Shown one piece after another: positions 1 through 6,117 of a DNA stretch of 6,117 nt (position 1 is its first letter; each line of letters opens with the position of its first letter). The translations under genes and the position numbers were made by a program. Source of the stretch: Ignavibacteriales bacterium (lineage in GTDB: Bacteria > Bacteroidota > Ignavibacteria > Ignavibacteriales > Melioribacteraceae); the NCBI GenBank assembly GCA_007280825.1, contig QYQI01000029.1:1-6117 (forward strand). Direction: 5' to 3'. The notes beneath the pieces are model-generated. The model was not told the origin of the DNA and did no database searches. It worked only from the letters and a program-made list of their open reading frames with translations.

Positions 1-815
1 CTATAATTATTCTTATACTTTTGGTTTGATCCGGTATAATCAAATAATTCTACAACTATGTAACGAGGTTTATCTTTTACATTTTCGGTAAATGCAGCAG
101 ACTTCACTTTATAATCCTCAACAGTTAGCCAATTTGATGATTTCATTAGCCATTCTTTTCCAACACACAACTTAATTTTGTCATTTAGTGTTTTGAAAAA
201 AGCTTCAGCTTTTGGTAATTCATTACCATTGTAAAAAGCTGCATTATAAGAACCATCCTCTTCGTCTATAAATGCGTCCACAGCATCGTTTAGTTTTACA
301 AGTTGTTGTGTAACTAAATTTGGGTTCTCTAATAAAAAGAAATACGCAATAGAATGTGCTAATAGAAAATCTAATGTAGCACAGAAATCCGAGGTGCTCT
401 CAAGCGATAAGGCATTTGGTTCTGCTATTGCAGTTTGCAAAATGTAATTCCCTAAAGAATTCTCGGATCCAATTACATACAAAACATATTTACCGGAGGT
501 TGGAATTTTGGTTACTATATTGCCATAACCTTTATCATTTCGATCGCTCTGCTTAAATATCTCTCCTTTAGAATTAACTAATGCAAGACTCGGTTGAAAT
601 TTTTGAGTGTACACAATAAAATTTACAGCTTCTCCTTCGTAGAGTTCAATTTCATAACCATCATACCTACCAAAATCTTTTTTATATAAATCCTTGGCAG
701 TTAACTCGCCTTTAATTTCATTGAAATCAACTTGGATTTTTTTTGGTTTCTCTTGAGCATAATTGATCTGAGAAATAATTATTATAAAAACGAAAACATA
801 TTTCAATAATTTCAT
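1..815 (-). CDS. Secreted protein of unknown function with PPC-like domain, 3' end outside window
   Basis: An open frame runs from an ATG at 815-813 to the left edge: 271 codons without a stop. The C-terminus is missing. The start is supported by AGAGG (827-823) 7 nt upstream. Residues 1-20 form a signal peptide: Lys at 2 and 5, a hydrophobic run through about residue 15, and a likely signal peptidase I cut after INYA (17-20). Residues about 52-130 read as a beta-rich domain resembling the bacterial pre-peptidase C-terminal (PPC) fold: DGYEIELYEGE at the start, a central LALVNSKGEI, then TSGKYVLYVIG and GNYIL at the end. This similarity is by eye and moderate. Residues 140-271 contain a more helical part that I do not recognise, with two Cys (145, 217). 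No catalytic motif is visible. It lies 22 nt downstream of the MFS transporter gene and is probably co-transcribed with it. It may act in the periplasm or at the cell surface; the role is unknown. Confidence 0.85.
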   Translation of the reverse strand, partial: MKLLKYVFVFIIIISQINYAQEKPKKIQVDFNEIKGELTAKDLYKKDFGRYDGYEIELYEGEAVNFIVYTQKFQPSLALVNSKGEIFKQSDRNDKGYGNIVTKIPTSGKYVLYVIGSENSLGNYILQTAIAEPNALSLESTSDFCATLDFLLAHSIAYFFLLENPNLVTQQLVKLNDAVDAFIDEEDGSYNAAFYNGNELPKAEAFFKTLNDKIKLCVGKEWLMKSSNWLTVEDYKVKSAAFTENVKDKPRYIVVELFDYTGSNQKYKNNY

Positions 816-837
816 TTTATTACCTCTGAATTCAAAA

Positions 838-2298
838 CTAATGTCCTTTTGCAAATGATTTTTCACTTACAGTTTTAACTTTTGAATCATGTACCATTAA
901 CCATAGTAGAGCGGACACGGCTAATGAAATAGCACTGATAATAAAAATAATATTCTTGTTACCGGCATTTTGAACAAATGTGCCTAAAACTAAACTGACA
1001 AATAATTGTGGCAACACAACCGAAAGATTAAATACGCCCATGAATAATCCCATACGCTTCTTATTTACTTTTTCAGACATAATTGCAAATGGTAAACTTA
1101 CTATTGCGGCCCAACCAACACCAGCAACAGCCATTAATATCCAAACAATTAGTGAACTAGTACCCATCAAAACTATTCCGAAGTAAGCAAGTGACATCAC
1201 AGCTAAACATAATAAGTGAGTTTTTACTCTTCCAATTTTTTCTGTGATCGGCTCAAGAACAAATGCTGGTAGAATAGCACCTACAGCACTCAATATTAGA
1301 AATGAAATTGATAATATTTGTCCAGTCTCATCCGGTGAAGATGGATTTAATTTCTGTTCGATATAACCGATCATATAAACAAACATTGTTTGCACACCGA
1401 TCCACGAAAATGAATTTGCGGCTAGAACTTTTTTATAAGAAACTATCCCAAACTTATCATTTTTATCATCTTCTTTTTTAACAACTGTTTTTAATACAAA
1501 GAATAAAGAAACTATTAGAAGCCAAATAATAATATACTGATTAACATCAGGTGATAACTTTACAAATGAAGAAATTATAAAATGAATTGCTAACAGAATA
1601 AAACCATATAGTGGTTCTAAGATAGATATGAATTCTTCGAATGAATACGTAGAACTTTGGGAATCTTTTTCAACTTCTGAAATCAATTCACGAGGTTCTT
1701 CAATAAAAAACATTGGTATTAATGAAAAAGCAAGAACAAGAAATACTCCAAAATAGATCAAAAAATAATTTCCAAAGATTGCCCCGAGCGCATATGCAAG
1801 GACTCCAAATGAACCGGATATTGTTTGCATCCAGGTATAACCTTTTGTTCTTGGTACACCTTCGGGAGTAACATCAGCAATTATAGCCCTTGTTGGATTA
1901 AATGAAACGTTAATTGCCAAATCCAGAGTTAGTGCAACAAAAACTGCGACAACAATTATATTACTCACTCCAAAAAATCCGCTGATTCTATCTATGTTGG
2001 GAAGGGCAAATAACATTAATGCCGCTATTGTTCCGCCAATTAAAATAAATGGTCTTCTTCTTCCATTCCAGAACCAAACTTTATCACTTATTAATCCAAC
2101 AATCGGTTGACCGATAATTCCCGCAAGTGGTCCCGCTGCCCAGACAAATCCTATTTCGTGAAGATCCAGATTATATTTTGTCCGCATTAACCAGCTTAGA
2201 GCAGCTATTTGGATTGATAAAGCAAAGCCCATTGCTGTGGAAGGTAAACTAAGTATTGAATAAAAAGTATTGGAGAGTTTCTTCTGCATCTCTGACAT
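838..2298 (-). CDS. MFS transporter, SLC45/GPH-like (probable sugar:cation symporter)
   Basis: This 486-residue polytopic inner-membrane protein probably moves a sugar or similar solute by cation symport; the substrate cannot be read from the sequence. Family signatures are the loop 2-3 motif SDKVWFWNGRRRPF (71-84), matching the DR(T)...GRRRPF loop of sucrose/maltose-type carriers; FNPTRAIIADV (133-143) after TM4; and LPFAIMSEKV (402-411) followed by GLFMGVFNLSVVLPQ (417-431), very like the C-terminal half of SLC45/sucrose carriers. Hydrophobic segments lie near 17-38, 49-71, 83-100, 112-132, 155-176, 178-199, 230-247, 254-273, 291-312, 327-350, 360-379, 382-407, 417-442 and 449-469. That makes 14 rather than the usual 12, with an extra pair in the central loop. 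The ATG at 2298 is chosen because AGAGG (2308-2304) sits 5 nt upstream; Met4 would be too far from it. The gene lies 53 nt after the methyltransferase gene and 22 nt before the secreted-protein gene. Confidence 0.88.
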   Translation of the reverse strand: MSEMQKKLSNTFYSILSLPSTAMGFALSIQIAALSWLMRTKYNLDLHEIGFVWAAGPLAGIIGQPIVGLISDKVWFWNGRRRPFILIGGTIAALMLFALPNIDRISGFFGVSNIIVVAVFVALTLDLAINVSFNPTRAIIADVTPEGVPRTKGYTWMQTISGSFGVLAYALGAIFGNYFLIYFGVFLVLAFSLIPMFFIEEPRELISEVEKDSQSSTYSFEEFISILEPLYGFILLAIHFIISSFVKLSPDVNQYIIIWLLIVSLFFVLKTVVKKEDDKNDKFGIVSYKKVLAANSFSWIGVQTMFVYMIGYIEQKLNPSSPDETGQILSISFLILSAVGAILPAFVLEPITEKIGRVKTHLLCLAVMSLAYFGIVLMGTSSLIVWILMAVAGVGWAAIVSLPFAIMSEKVNKKRMGLFMGVFNLSVVLPQLFVSLVLGTFVQNAGNKNIIFIISAISLAVSALLWLMVHDSKVKTVSEKSFAKGH

Positions 2299-2351
2299 TA
2301 TGACCTCTAACTATTTCAAGTTTTCTGTAAAGATATTGATTGCATAATTAA

Positions 2352-3101
2352 TTAAAAAGGTTTTTTCTGTAACAAAGTTTCACATCCTAAAGAAATATAC
2401 TCTTTTAAAATTGGAATCCTTGGGAGCTTGATCGTCGGTAATCCAAATCGTAAGGCATATATAGGTCTAAATAGAAAAAAATCTTTTTTGATCGGTATGA
2501 AATTCTGCAGTAAACACTGAAATTCAAACTCGTTAACGGTACACCCTGTGCCGTAATGCAGCTTGATTTCATCAATATATCCTGCACCCTCACCTAATAA
2601 TTTTGCAACTGGTTTTAATATAGACTTTGGAAGAATGTGTAAATAAGGAATTGTCTTTAAGAAACTTTTTCCGATTTGCTGATGACCGGCAAATGGTGAT
2701 CGTTTTGGAGGAAAGCTTATAAATAGAAATCCATTATCGTTAAGTAGTTTACCAAGATTATTGAAAGCAGCTTTTTTATCCGGCACATGTTCAATCACTT
2801 CACGGATAATAATTACATCAAACGTTTCGGATAATTGTTCCGGTAGTTTCGAATCGGTAATATCACCAACAAAAATATTAAGGTTTGAATTTTTCTTAAC
2901 AGCAATTTTTACACGTTCGGGACTAAGCTCAACTCCAACCACATGCATTCCAAGGTCTTGCAAAGTTTCTAATAAACCACCTTCGGCACATCCTACTTCT
3001 AAAACTTTCTTTTTATGAAAGTCGGGAATCAGTTTTTGGAAATAAGGAAGTAAATATTCTTTTGTATATTGTTTTTGCTCGTAGAAATGTTTTTCAGCCA
3101 T
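2352..3101 (-). CDS. Class I SAM-dependent methyltransferase
   Basis: This 249-residue cytoplasmic protein has a Rossmann-type methyltransferase core. Motif I is VLEVGCAEGG (33-42), the glycine-rich SAM loop. The acidic residue after strand 2 is Glu58 in VGVELS, the usual ribose-binding position. Asp80 in VGDITD fits motif II. FDVIIIREVIEHV (94-106) is motif III/IV of the Methyltransf_11/25 type, and NGFLFISFPP (123-132) is strand 5. The stretch SPFAGHQQ (135-142) with PYLHILP (152-158) is a pattern I associate with a subgroup of small-molecule or glycan methyltransferases. The acceptor cannot be deduced. No transmembrane segment is evident. The ATG at 3101 lacks a strong Shine-Dalgarno site; only a weak AAAAGAA lies upstream. 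It is the first gene of the leftward group and diverges from smpB. Only 53 nt without a hairpin separate it from the transporter gene, so read-through is possible, but a shared function is not shown. Confidence 0.9.
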   Translation of the reverse strand: MAEKHFYEQKQYTKEYLLPYFQKLIPDFHKKKVLEVGCAEGGLLETLQDLGMHVVGVELSPERVKIAVKKNSNLNIFVGDITDSKLPEQLSETFDVIIIREVIEHVPDKKAAFNNLGKLLNDNGFLFISFPPKRSPFAGHQQIGKSFLKTIPYLHILPKSILKPVAKLLGEGAGYIDEIKLHYGTGCTVNEFEFQCLLQNFIPIKKDFFLFRPIYALRFGLPTIKLPRIPILKEYISLGCETLLQKKPF

Positions 3102-3209
3102 AGTATTCTTTTAGAAAATATATGAAAATTTAATCAAACATTTCGAACGAGCCAAAATTCTACAAGTCTTTTATCGTAGAAAATCTTTTTTTTGTAATTT
3201 CCATATATC

Positions 3210-3231
3210 CTTGCAATTAACTTGCAATAAA
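3210..3231. repeat. Two tandem 11-bp direct repeats in the divergent promoter region
   Basis: CTTGCAATTAA (3210-3220) is immediately followed by CTTGCAATAAA (3221-3231), with one mismatch in 11. The period is about one DNA helical turn, so both copies face the same side of the helix. The first copy overlaps the candidate -35/-33 element of smpB. It could be a transcription factor site or a simple local duplication. Confidence 0.5.
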
Positions 3232-3242
3232 AATAAATTTTG
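3211..3242 (+). promoter_or_regulatory. Candidate promoter of the smpB-tyrS-pdaD-terC operon
   Basis: TTGCAA (3211-3216) is followed after 17 nt by TAAATTTTG (3234-3242). This fits a sigma-70-like TTG box plus a TAnnTTT-type -7 box as described for Bacteroidota housekeeping promoters, where the consensus ends in TTTG; here the G comes one base late. It would start transcription close to the smpB ATG at 3260, leaving a short leader, which agrees with the absence of a clear Shine-Dalgarno site there. AT-rich DNA produces such matches by chance, so this is tentative. Confidence 0.4.
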
Positions 3243-3259
3243 CCATCAATTATAGAATT

Positions 3260-3714
3260 ATGACTGAGAGTTCGACAGAAAAGAACATTACCGTTAACCG
3301 AAAAGCAAAACATGATTATTTCATTCTTCAGACTTATGAAGCGGGTATTGTTTTAGTAGGAACGGAAGTCAAAGCATTAAGACAGAACAAAGCTAATCTT
3401 GTTGATAGTTATGCAACTCTGGCGAACGATGGAGTTTGGTTACTCAATGCAAACATATCCGTCTATGAACAAGGTAGCATAAACAACCACGATCCGGTTA
3501 GAAAAAGAAAATTACTTCTTAATAAAAGTGAAATTAGAAAATTGAACAAAGCTGTTACGGAAAAGGAAATACTTTAATTCCTCTACGGCTTTATTTCAAA
3601 AATGGGTTAGTAAAAGTTGAATTAGCAGTAGCAACCGGCAAAAGACAATATGATAAACGCGAAGATATTGCCAAGCGGGATTTAATTAGAGAAATGCAAA
3701 GAAAATTTAAGTAG
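3260..3714 (+). pseudogene. smpB: SsrA-binding protein SmpB, interrupted by a one-base frameshift
   Basis: SmpB binds tmRNA and brings it to stalled ribosomes for trans-translation. The first frame (3260-3577) encodes 105 residues with unmistakable SmpB features: NRKAKHDYFI (13-22), the segment ETYEAGIVL-like TYEAGIVLVGTEVKALR (25-41), KANLVDSYA (44-52), SVYEQG (67-72) and NHDPVRKRKLLLNKSEI (76-92). After EK (101-102) it ends early with E-I-L-stop. The rest of SmpB continues in the -1 frame from GGA at 3565 to the TAG at 3712-3714: GNTLIPLRLYFKNGLVKVEL, then the basic tail YDKREDIAKRDLIREMQRKF, which is needed in the decoding centre. Joined, the product would be 151 residues, a normal SmpB length. 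One base missing near 3561-3568 (A5 to A4, or GGG to GG) explains the break. Both halves are well preserved, so a sequencing or assembly error or a very recent mutation is likelier than an old pseudogene. The gene lies 18 nt before tyrS and lacks a strong Shine-Dalgarno site. Confidence 0.93.
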
Positions 3715-3721
3715 CTTTTTC

Positions 3722-3726
3722 AGGAG
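3722..3726 (+). promoter_or_regulatory. Ribosome binding site that sets the TTG start of tyrS
   Basis: AGGAG lies 6 nt before TTG at 3733. The site is well placed only for that codon; the nearest in-frame ATG (codon 14) would be far downstream and would remove conserved N-terminal residues. Confidence 0.8.
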
Positions 3727-3732
3727 ACAATA

Positions 3733-4965
3733 TTGAATAAAAAAACTCTCTTCCCACCTCTTAAAGAACAAATGGACTTGATTAGAAGAGGCGCTTCCGA
3801 AATTATTCCGGAAGAGGAATTAGTTCAGAAATTAGAAAAATCTATAAAAGAAAATAAACCGCTTAACATCAAACTTGGCTGCGATCCTACACGTCCAGAT
3901 CTCCATCTCGGTCATTCAGTTGTATTACGCAAGTTAGCTCAGTTCCAACAAATCGGGCATACAGCAATTTTAATCATTGGCGATTTTACTGGGATGATTG
4001 GCGATCCGTCCGGCAGGAACAGCTCACGTCCACCTCTTTCTTTTTCAGAATCGCGCGAGAATGGAAAAAGTTATTTTGAACAAGCATCGAAAATTTTAGA
4101 CCAAGTAAAAACAAAAATTGTTTACAACTCTGAGTGGCTTGGTAAGATGACATTCGAAGATGTGATCAAACTTGCATCCAAATATACTGTTGCAAGAATG
4201 TTGGAACGTGACGATTTTACGAAAAGGTACAAAGGTGGAATTCCAATTTCTATGCATGAAGTTCTTTATCCGTTGGCACAAGCGATGGATTCTGTTGCAA
4301 TTCAAAGTGATGTTGAGTTAGGCGGAACAGATCAAAAATTTAATTTGTTAGTTGGTCGTGATATTCAACGTGAGTTTGGAATGCAGCCGCAAGTTATTCT
4401 TACTTTACCACTACTAATTGGTACAGATGGCGTCGAGAAGATGAGTAAATCTCTCGATAATTATATTGGAATAAATGAAACTCCGAAAGATATTTATGGT
4501 AAAACACTTTCGATATCTGACGATCTGATCTATACTTATTTCGAATTAACAACTGATATAACAAATGAAGAACTGAAGGCAATCAAACAAAATCTTTCTG
4601 ATAAGAAAAACAATCCGAGAAATATTAAAAGAACTTTGGCAAGAAAATTGGTGGAGATGTATCATTCGACAGAAGCAGCAATCGAAGCTGAAACTGAGTT
4701 TGATAATATCTTTGTGAAAAAAGGTTTACCAGATGATGTTACAGAATACAAAGTAGATCCAAACAAGAAGGAAATGGAAATAATTGATTTAATTGTAGAA
4801 GTAGGATTCGCACCATCCAAAGGAGAAGCAAGAAGATTAGTACAGCAAGGCGGTGTAACAATTGACGGAGAAAAAATCATTAACATAAAAGAAGTAATCA
4901 AGTTTGAAAAAACTAAAATTCTAAAAGTTGGGAAAAGAAATTTTATTAAAATAATAGGCAATTAA
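3733..4965 (+). CDS. tyrS: Tyrosine--tRNA ligase (TyrRS)
   Basis: This cytoplasmic class I aminoacyl-tRNA synthetase charges tRNA(Tyr) with tyrosine using ATP. The protein is 410 residues, the normal size for the bacterial subgroup with an HLGH signature. Visible motifs are KLGCDPTRPDLHLGH (47-61), containing the HIGH-type ATP-binding motif as HLGH (58-61); GDFTGMIGDPSGR (83-95); YPLAQAMDSVAIQSDVELGG (179-198), followed by TDQKFN, the tyrosine-binding region; and KMSKS (236-240), the mobile catalytic loop. The C-terminal S4 RNA-binding domain spans about 347-408, with GFAPSKGEARRLVQQGGVTI (358-377) as its core. The start is TTG at 3733, supported by AGGAG 6 nt upstream and by the family-typical N-terminus FPPLKEQMDLIRRG. 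All expected motifs are intact. It follows smpB by 18 nt, and its stop is 1 nt from the first possible pdaD start, so the genes are probably translated from one transcript. No T-box or other leader element is seen. Confidence 0.97.
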   Translation: MNKKTLFPPLKEQMDLIRRGASEIIPEEELVQKLEKSIKENKPLNIKLGCDPTRPDLHLGHSVVLRKLAQFQQIGHTAILIIGDFTGMIGDPSGRNSSRPPLSFSESRENGKSYFEQASKILDQVKTKIVYNSEWLGKMTFEDVIKLASKYTVARMLERDDFTKRYKGGIPISMHEVLYPLAQAMDSVAIQSDVELGGTDQKFNLLVGRDIQREFGMQPQVILTLPLLIGTDGVEKMSKSLDNYIGINETPKDIYGKTLSISDDLIYTYFELTTDITNEELKAIKQNLSDKKNNPRNIKRTLARKLVEMYHSTEAAIEAETEFDNIFVKKGLPDDVTEYKVDPNKKEMEIIDLIVEVGFAPSKGEARRLVQQGGVTIDGEKIINIKEVIKFEKTKILKVGKRNFIKIIGN

Positions 4966-4966
4966 A

Positions 4967-5527
4967 ATGGAGGATTATAACTTGTACGTTCCAACAAAAA
5001 TCTTTTTTACGAAAGGCGTCGGCAAGCATAAAGAATATCTTGCATCATTCGAGCTTGCTCTTCGCAACGCGGGTATTGAAATCTGTAATCTAGTTTCAGT
5101 CAGTAGTATCTTCCCTATTGGATGTAAAAGACTGAGCAAAGATCAAGGATTGAAATTACTTAAGCCTGGACAGATTACACATTGTGTAATGGCAAGGAAC
5201 GCAACATGCGAACCAAATAGATTAATTGCATCCTCTCTAGGTGTAGCAATCCCTGCCGATAAGCAAATGTATGGTTATCTATCAGAACATCATCCTTATG
5301 GAGAGACTGAAAAAGTTGCCGGTGATTATGCGGAAGATCTTGCAGCAACTATGCTTGCAACTACTTTAGGAATAGATTTCGATTCTGATAAAGCATGGAA
5401 CGAAAGAGAGCAAGTTTATAAAATGTCGAGAAAGATTGTTAACTCTTTTAATATTACTCAATCAGCTCAAGGTGATAAAAAAGGATTGTGGACAACAGTG
5501 ATTGCTGTTGGAATTCTACTTCCATAA
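4967..5527 (+). CDS. pdaD: Pyruvoyl-dependent arginine decarboxylase (PvlArgDC)
   Basis: The enzyme decarboxylates arginine to agmatine, the first step of polyamine synthesis by the agmatine route, and uses a pyruvoyl group made by self-cleavage instead of pyridoxal phosphate. Numbering from the ATG, the 186-residue proenzyme contains VSSIFP (45-50); family knowledge places the cut between Ser46 and Ser47, giving a small beta chain and an alpha chain with pyruvoyl at its N-terminus. YLSEHHPYGETE (104-115) holds the probable catalytic Glu107. VPTKIFFTKGVGKHKE (8-23), KPGQITHCVMARNAT (66-80) and DYAEDLAATMLATTLGI (120-136) are typical of the bacterial version of the family. Two starts are possible: ATG at 4967, 1 nt after the tyrS stop with no good Shine-Dalgarno site, or TTG at 4982 with GGAGG 8 nt upstream, giving a 181-residue protein beginning MYVPTKIFF. 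The second looks better. terC follows after 9 nt. Confidence 0.94.
   Translation: MEDYNLYVPTKIFFTKGVGKHKEYLASFELALRNAGIEICNLVSVSSIFPIGCKRLSKDQGLKLLKPGQITHCVMARNATCEPNRLIASSLGVAIPADKQMYGYLSEHHPYGETEKVAGDYAEDLAATMLATTLGIDFDSDKAWNEREQVYKMSRKIVNSFNITQSAQGDKKGLWTTVIAVGILLP
4969..4973 (+). promoter_or_regulatory. Shine-Dalgarno site favouring a TTG start at 4982 for pdaD
   Basis: GGAGG overlaps the last base of the ATG at 4967-4969 and continues into the next codons. It lies 8 nt before the in-frame TTG at 4982-4984, an ideal spacing. This argues that the ATG forms part of the ribosome binding site rather than being the start, as with the TTG start of tyrS just upstream. Confidence 0.6.
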
Positions 5528-5536
5528 GAGAGCAAT

Positions 5537-6117
5537 ATGCATAATCATTTTATATTCTGGGTAATATTTTCAGTTATAATCATAGTGATGCTTTATATTG
5601 ATCTTAACATAACTTCTCATAGGAAAGGTAAGATCGGTATAAAAACTAGTATGATCTGGAGCGGAGTTTGGATTGGTACAGCACTTCTATTTAATCTTCT
5701 CATCCTTCTTTTTTTAGAAAACGGAAAACAAAAAGCTCTGGAATTCCTTGCAGGTTATCTGGTAGAGAAATCGCTTTCTATAGATAATCTTTTTGTTTTT
5801 CTTATGATTTTTAATGTGATGGGTATTAGAGAAGAGAATCAACCTCATGTACTAAAGTGGGGAATTATTTCCGCCATAGCAATGAGAATACTTTTTATAC
5901 TTGCGGGAATTGCTCTCATTAACATGTTCCACCCAATTATCTATTTCTTTGGCGCTCTATTATTGTATGCTGCATATCATATGGCATTTGGAGAAGAAAC
6001 ACAAATTGATCTTGAAAATAACCGATTAGTAAAATTTGTTTCGAAAGCATTTAGAATTTTACCAAAGTATGAAGGAAGAAAATTCTTTTTGACTCAGGAA
6101 GGTAAATTATATTTTAC
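5537..6117 (+). CDS. TerC/Alx-family integral membrane protein, probable metal-ion exporter, 3' end outside window
   Basis: An open frame runs from ATG at 5537 to the right edge: 193 codons without a stop. The family signature is clear: WSGVWIGTALLFNL (41-54), then EFLAGYLVEKSLSIDNLFVF (69-88), the hallmark TerC/Alx segment with acidic residues inside the membrane (Glu77, Asp83). VLKWGIISAIAMRILFI (105-121) and FHPIIYFFGALLLY (131-144) follow. Membrane segments lie near 6-23, 40-60, 80-96, 107-128 and 132-150. Residues about 151-193 form the start of the central hydrophilic loop. Members of this family (Alx, MeeF/MeeY) export Mn2+ and some support metallation of secreted proteins; older names link them to tellurite resistance. 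Mn2+ export here is inferred from the family. The gene is 9 nt after pdaD and has only a weak GAGAG site. No yybP-ykoY Mn riboswitch is visible in the short upstream gap, so control is probably through the operon promoter. Confidence 0.93.
   Translation, partial: MHNHFIFWVIFSVIIIVMLYIDLNITSHRKGKIGIKTSMIWSGVWIGTALLFNLLILLFLENGKQKALEFLAGYLVEKSLSIDNLFVFLMIFNVMGIREENQPHVLKWGIISAIAMRILFILAGIALINMFHPIIYFFGALLLYAAYHMAFGEETQIDLENNRLVKFVSKAFRILPKYEGRKFFLTQEGKLYF

Noticed and set aside
980..1186. 68-codon open frame on the plus strand
   Set aside because: It is antisense to conserved membrane segments of the transporter and has no plausible ribosome binding evidence.
2299..2351. Possible promoter or terminator between the methyltransferase and transporter genes
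   Set aside because: There is no GC-containing hairpin with a T run, and no pair of promoter boxes with convincing spacing.
2761..3018. 85-codon open frame on the plus strand
   Set aside because: It lies entirely antisense to the well-supported methyltransferase gene and shows no recognisable protein features.
3115..3138. TTTG followed by TATATTTT on the minus strand as a promoter for the methyltransferase
   Set aside because: The boxes are only 12 nt apart, too close for a normal promoter.
3158..3193. Inverted repeat TTCTAC/GTAGAA followed shortly by a run of eight T, like a rho-independent terminator on the plus strand
   Set aside because: The stem is only 6 bp and AT-rich with a 12-nt loop, and no plus-strand gene ends upstream of it. 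It more likely reflects AT-rich intergenic sequence.
4662..4961. 99-codon open frame on the minus strand
   Set aside because: It is antisense to the S4-domain region of tyrS, a by-product of codon bias in that gene.

Overview
The window is AT-rich bacterial DNA with densely packed genes in two divergent groups. Several starts are preceded by AGAGG or AGGAG Shine-Dalgarno sites, and TTG is used as a start codon at least once. The protein types fit a member of the Bacteroidota/Ignavibacteriota/Chlorobi (FCB) group: a bacterial-type pyruvoyl arginine decarboxylase, an SLC45/GPH-like transporter, and a secreted protein with a PPC-like domain. That placement is inferred from protein style only; no rRNA or other firm taxonomic marker is present.

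Leftward group (minus strand, positions 3101 to 1). In transcription order this is a class I SAM-dependent methyltransferase (2352-3101), a polytopic MFS sugar-type transporter (838-2298), and a secreted protein of unknown function that runs off the left edge (1-815). The gaps are 53 and 22 nt with no convincing terminator between genes, so co-transcription is plausible. The transporter and the secreted protein, 22 nt apart, are the more likely functional pair.

Divergent intergenic region (3102-3259). It holds a candidate promoter for the rightward group. The promoter overlaps a near-perfect 11-bp tandem repeat.

Rightward group (plus strand, 3260 to the right edge). The order is smpB (trans-translation factor, interrupted by a one-base frameshift), tyrS (tyrosyl-tRNA synthetase, TTG start), pdaD (pyruvoyl-dependent arginine decarboxylase) and a TerC/Alx-family membrane protein cut by the right edge. 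Gaps are 18, 1 and 9 nt, which indicates one operon. It combines translation functions (SmpB, TyrRS) with polyamine synthesis (arginine to agmatine) and a probable metal-ion exporter. The grouping looks like housekeeping genes sharing a transcript rather than a single pathway.

I found no CRISPR array, insertion sequence, tRNA, rRNA or phage gene, and no clear sign of a new multi-gene system. The points most worth checking are the smpB frameshift, the start of pdaD, and the extra pair of hydrophobic segments in the transporter.
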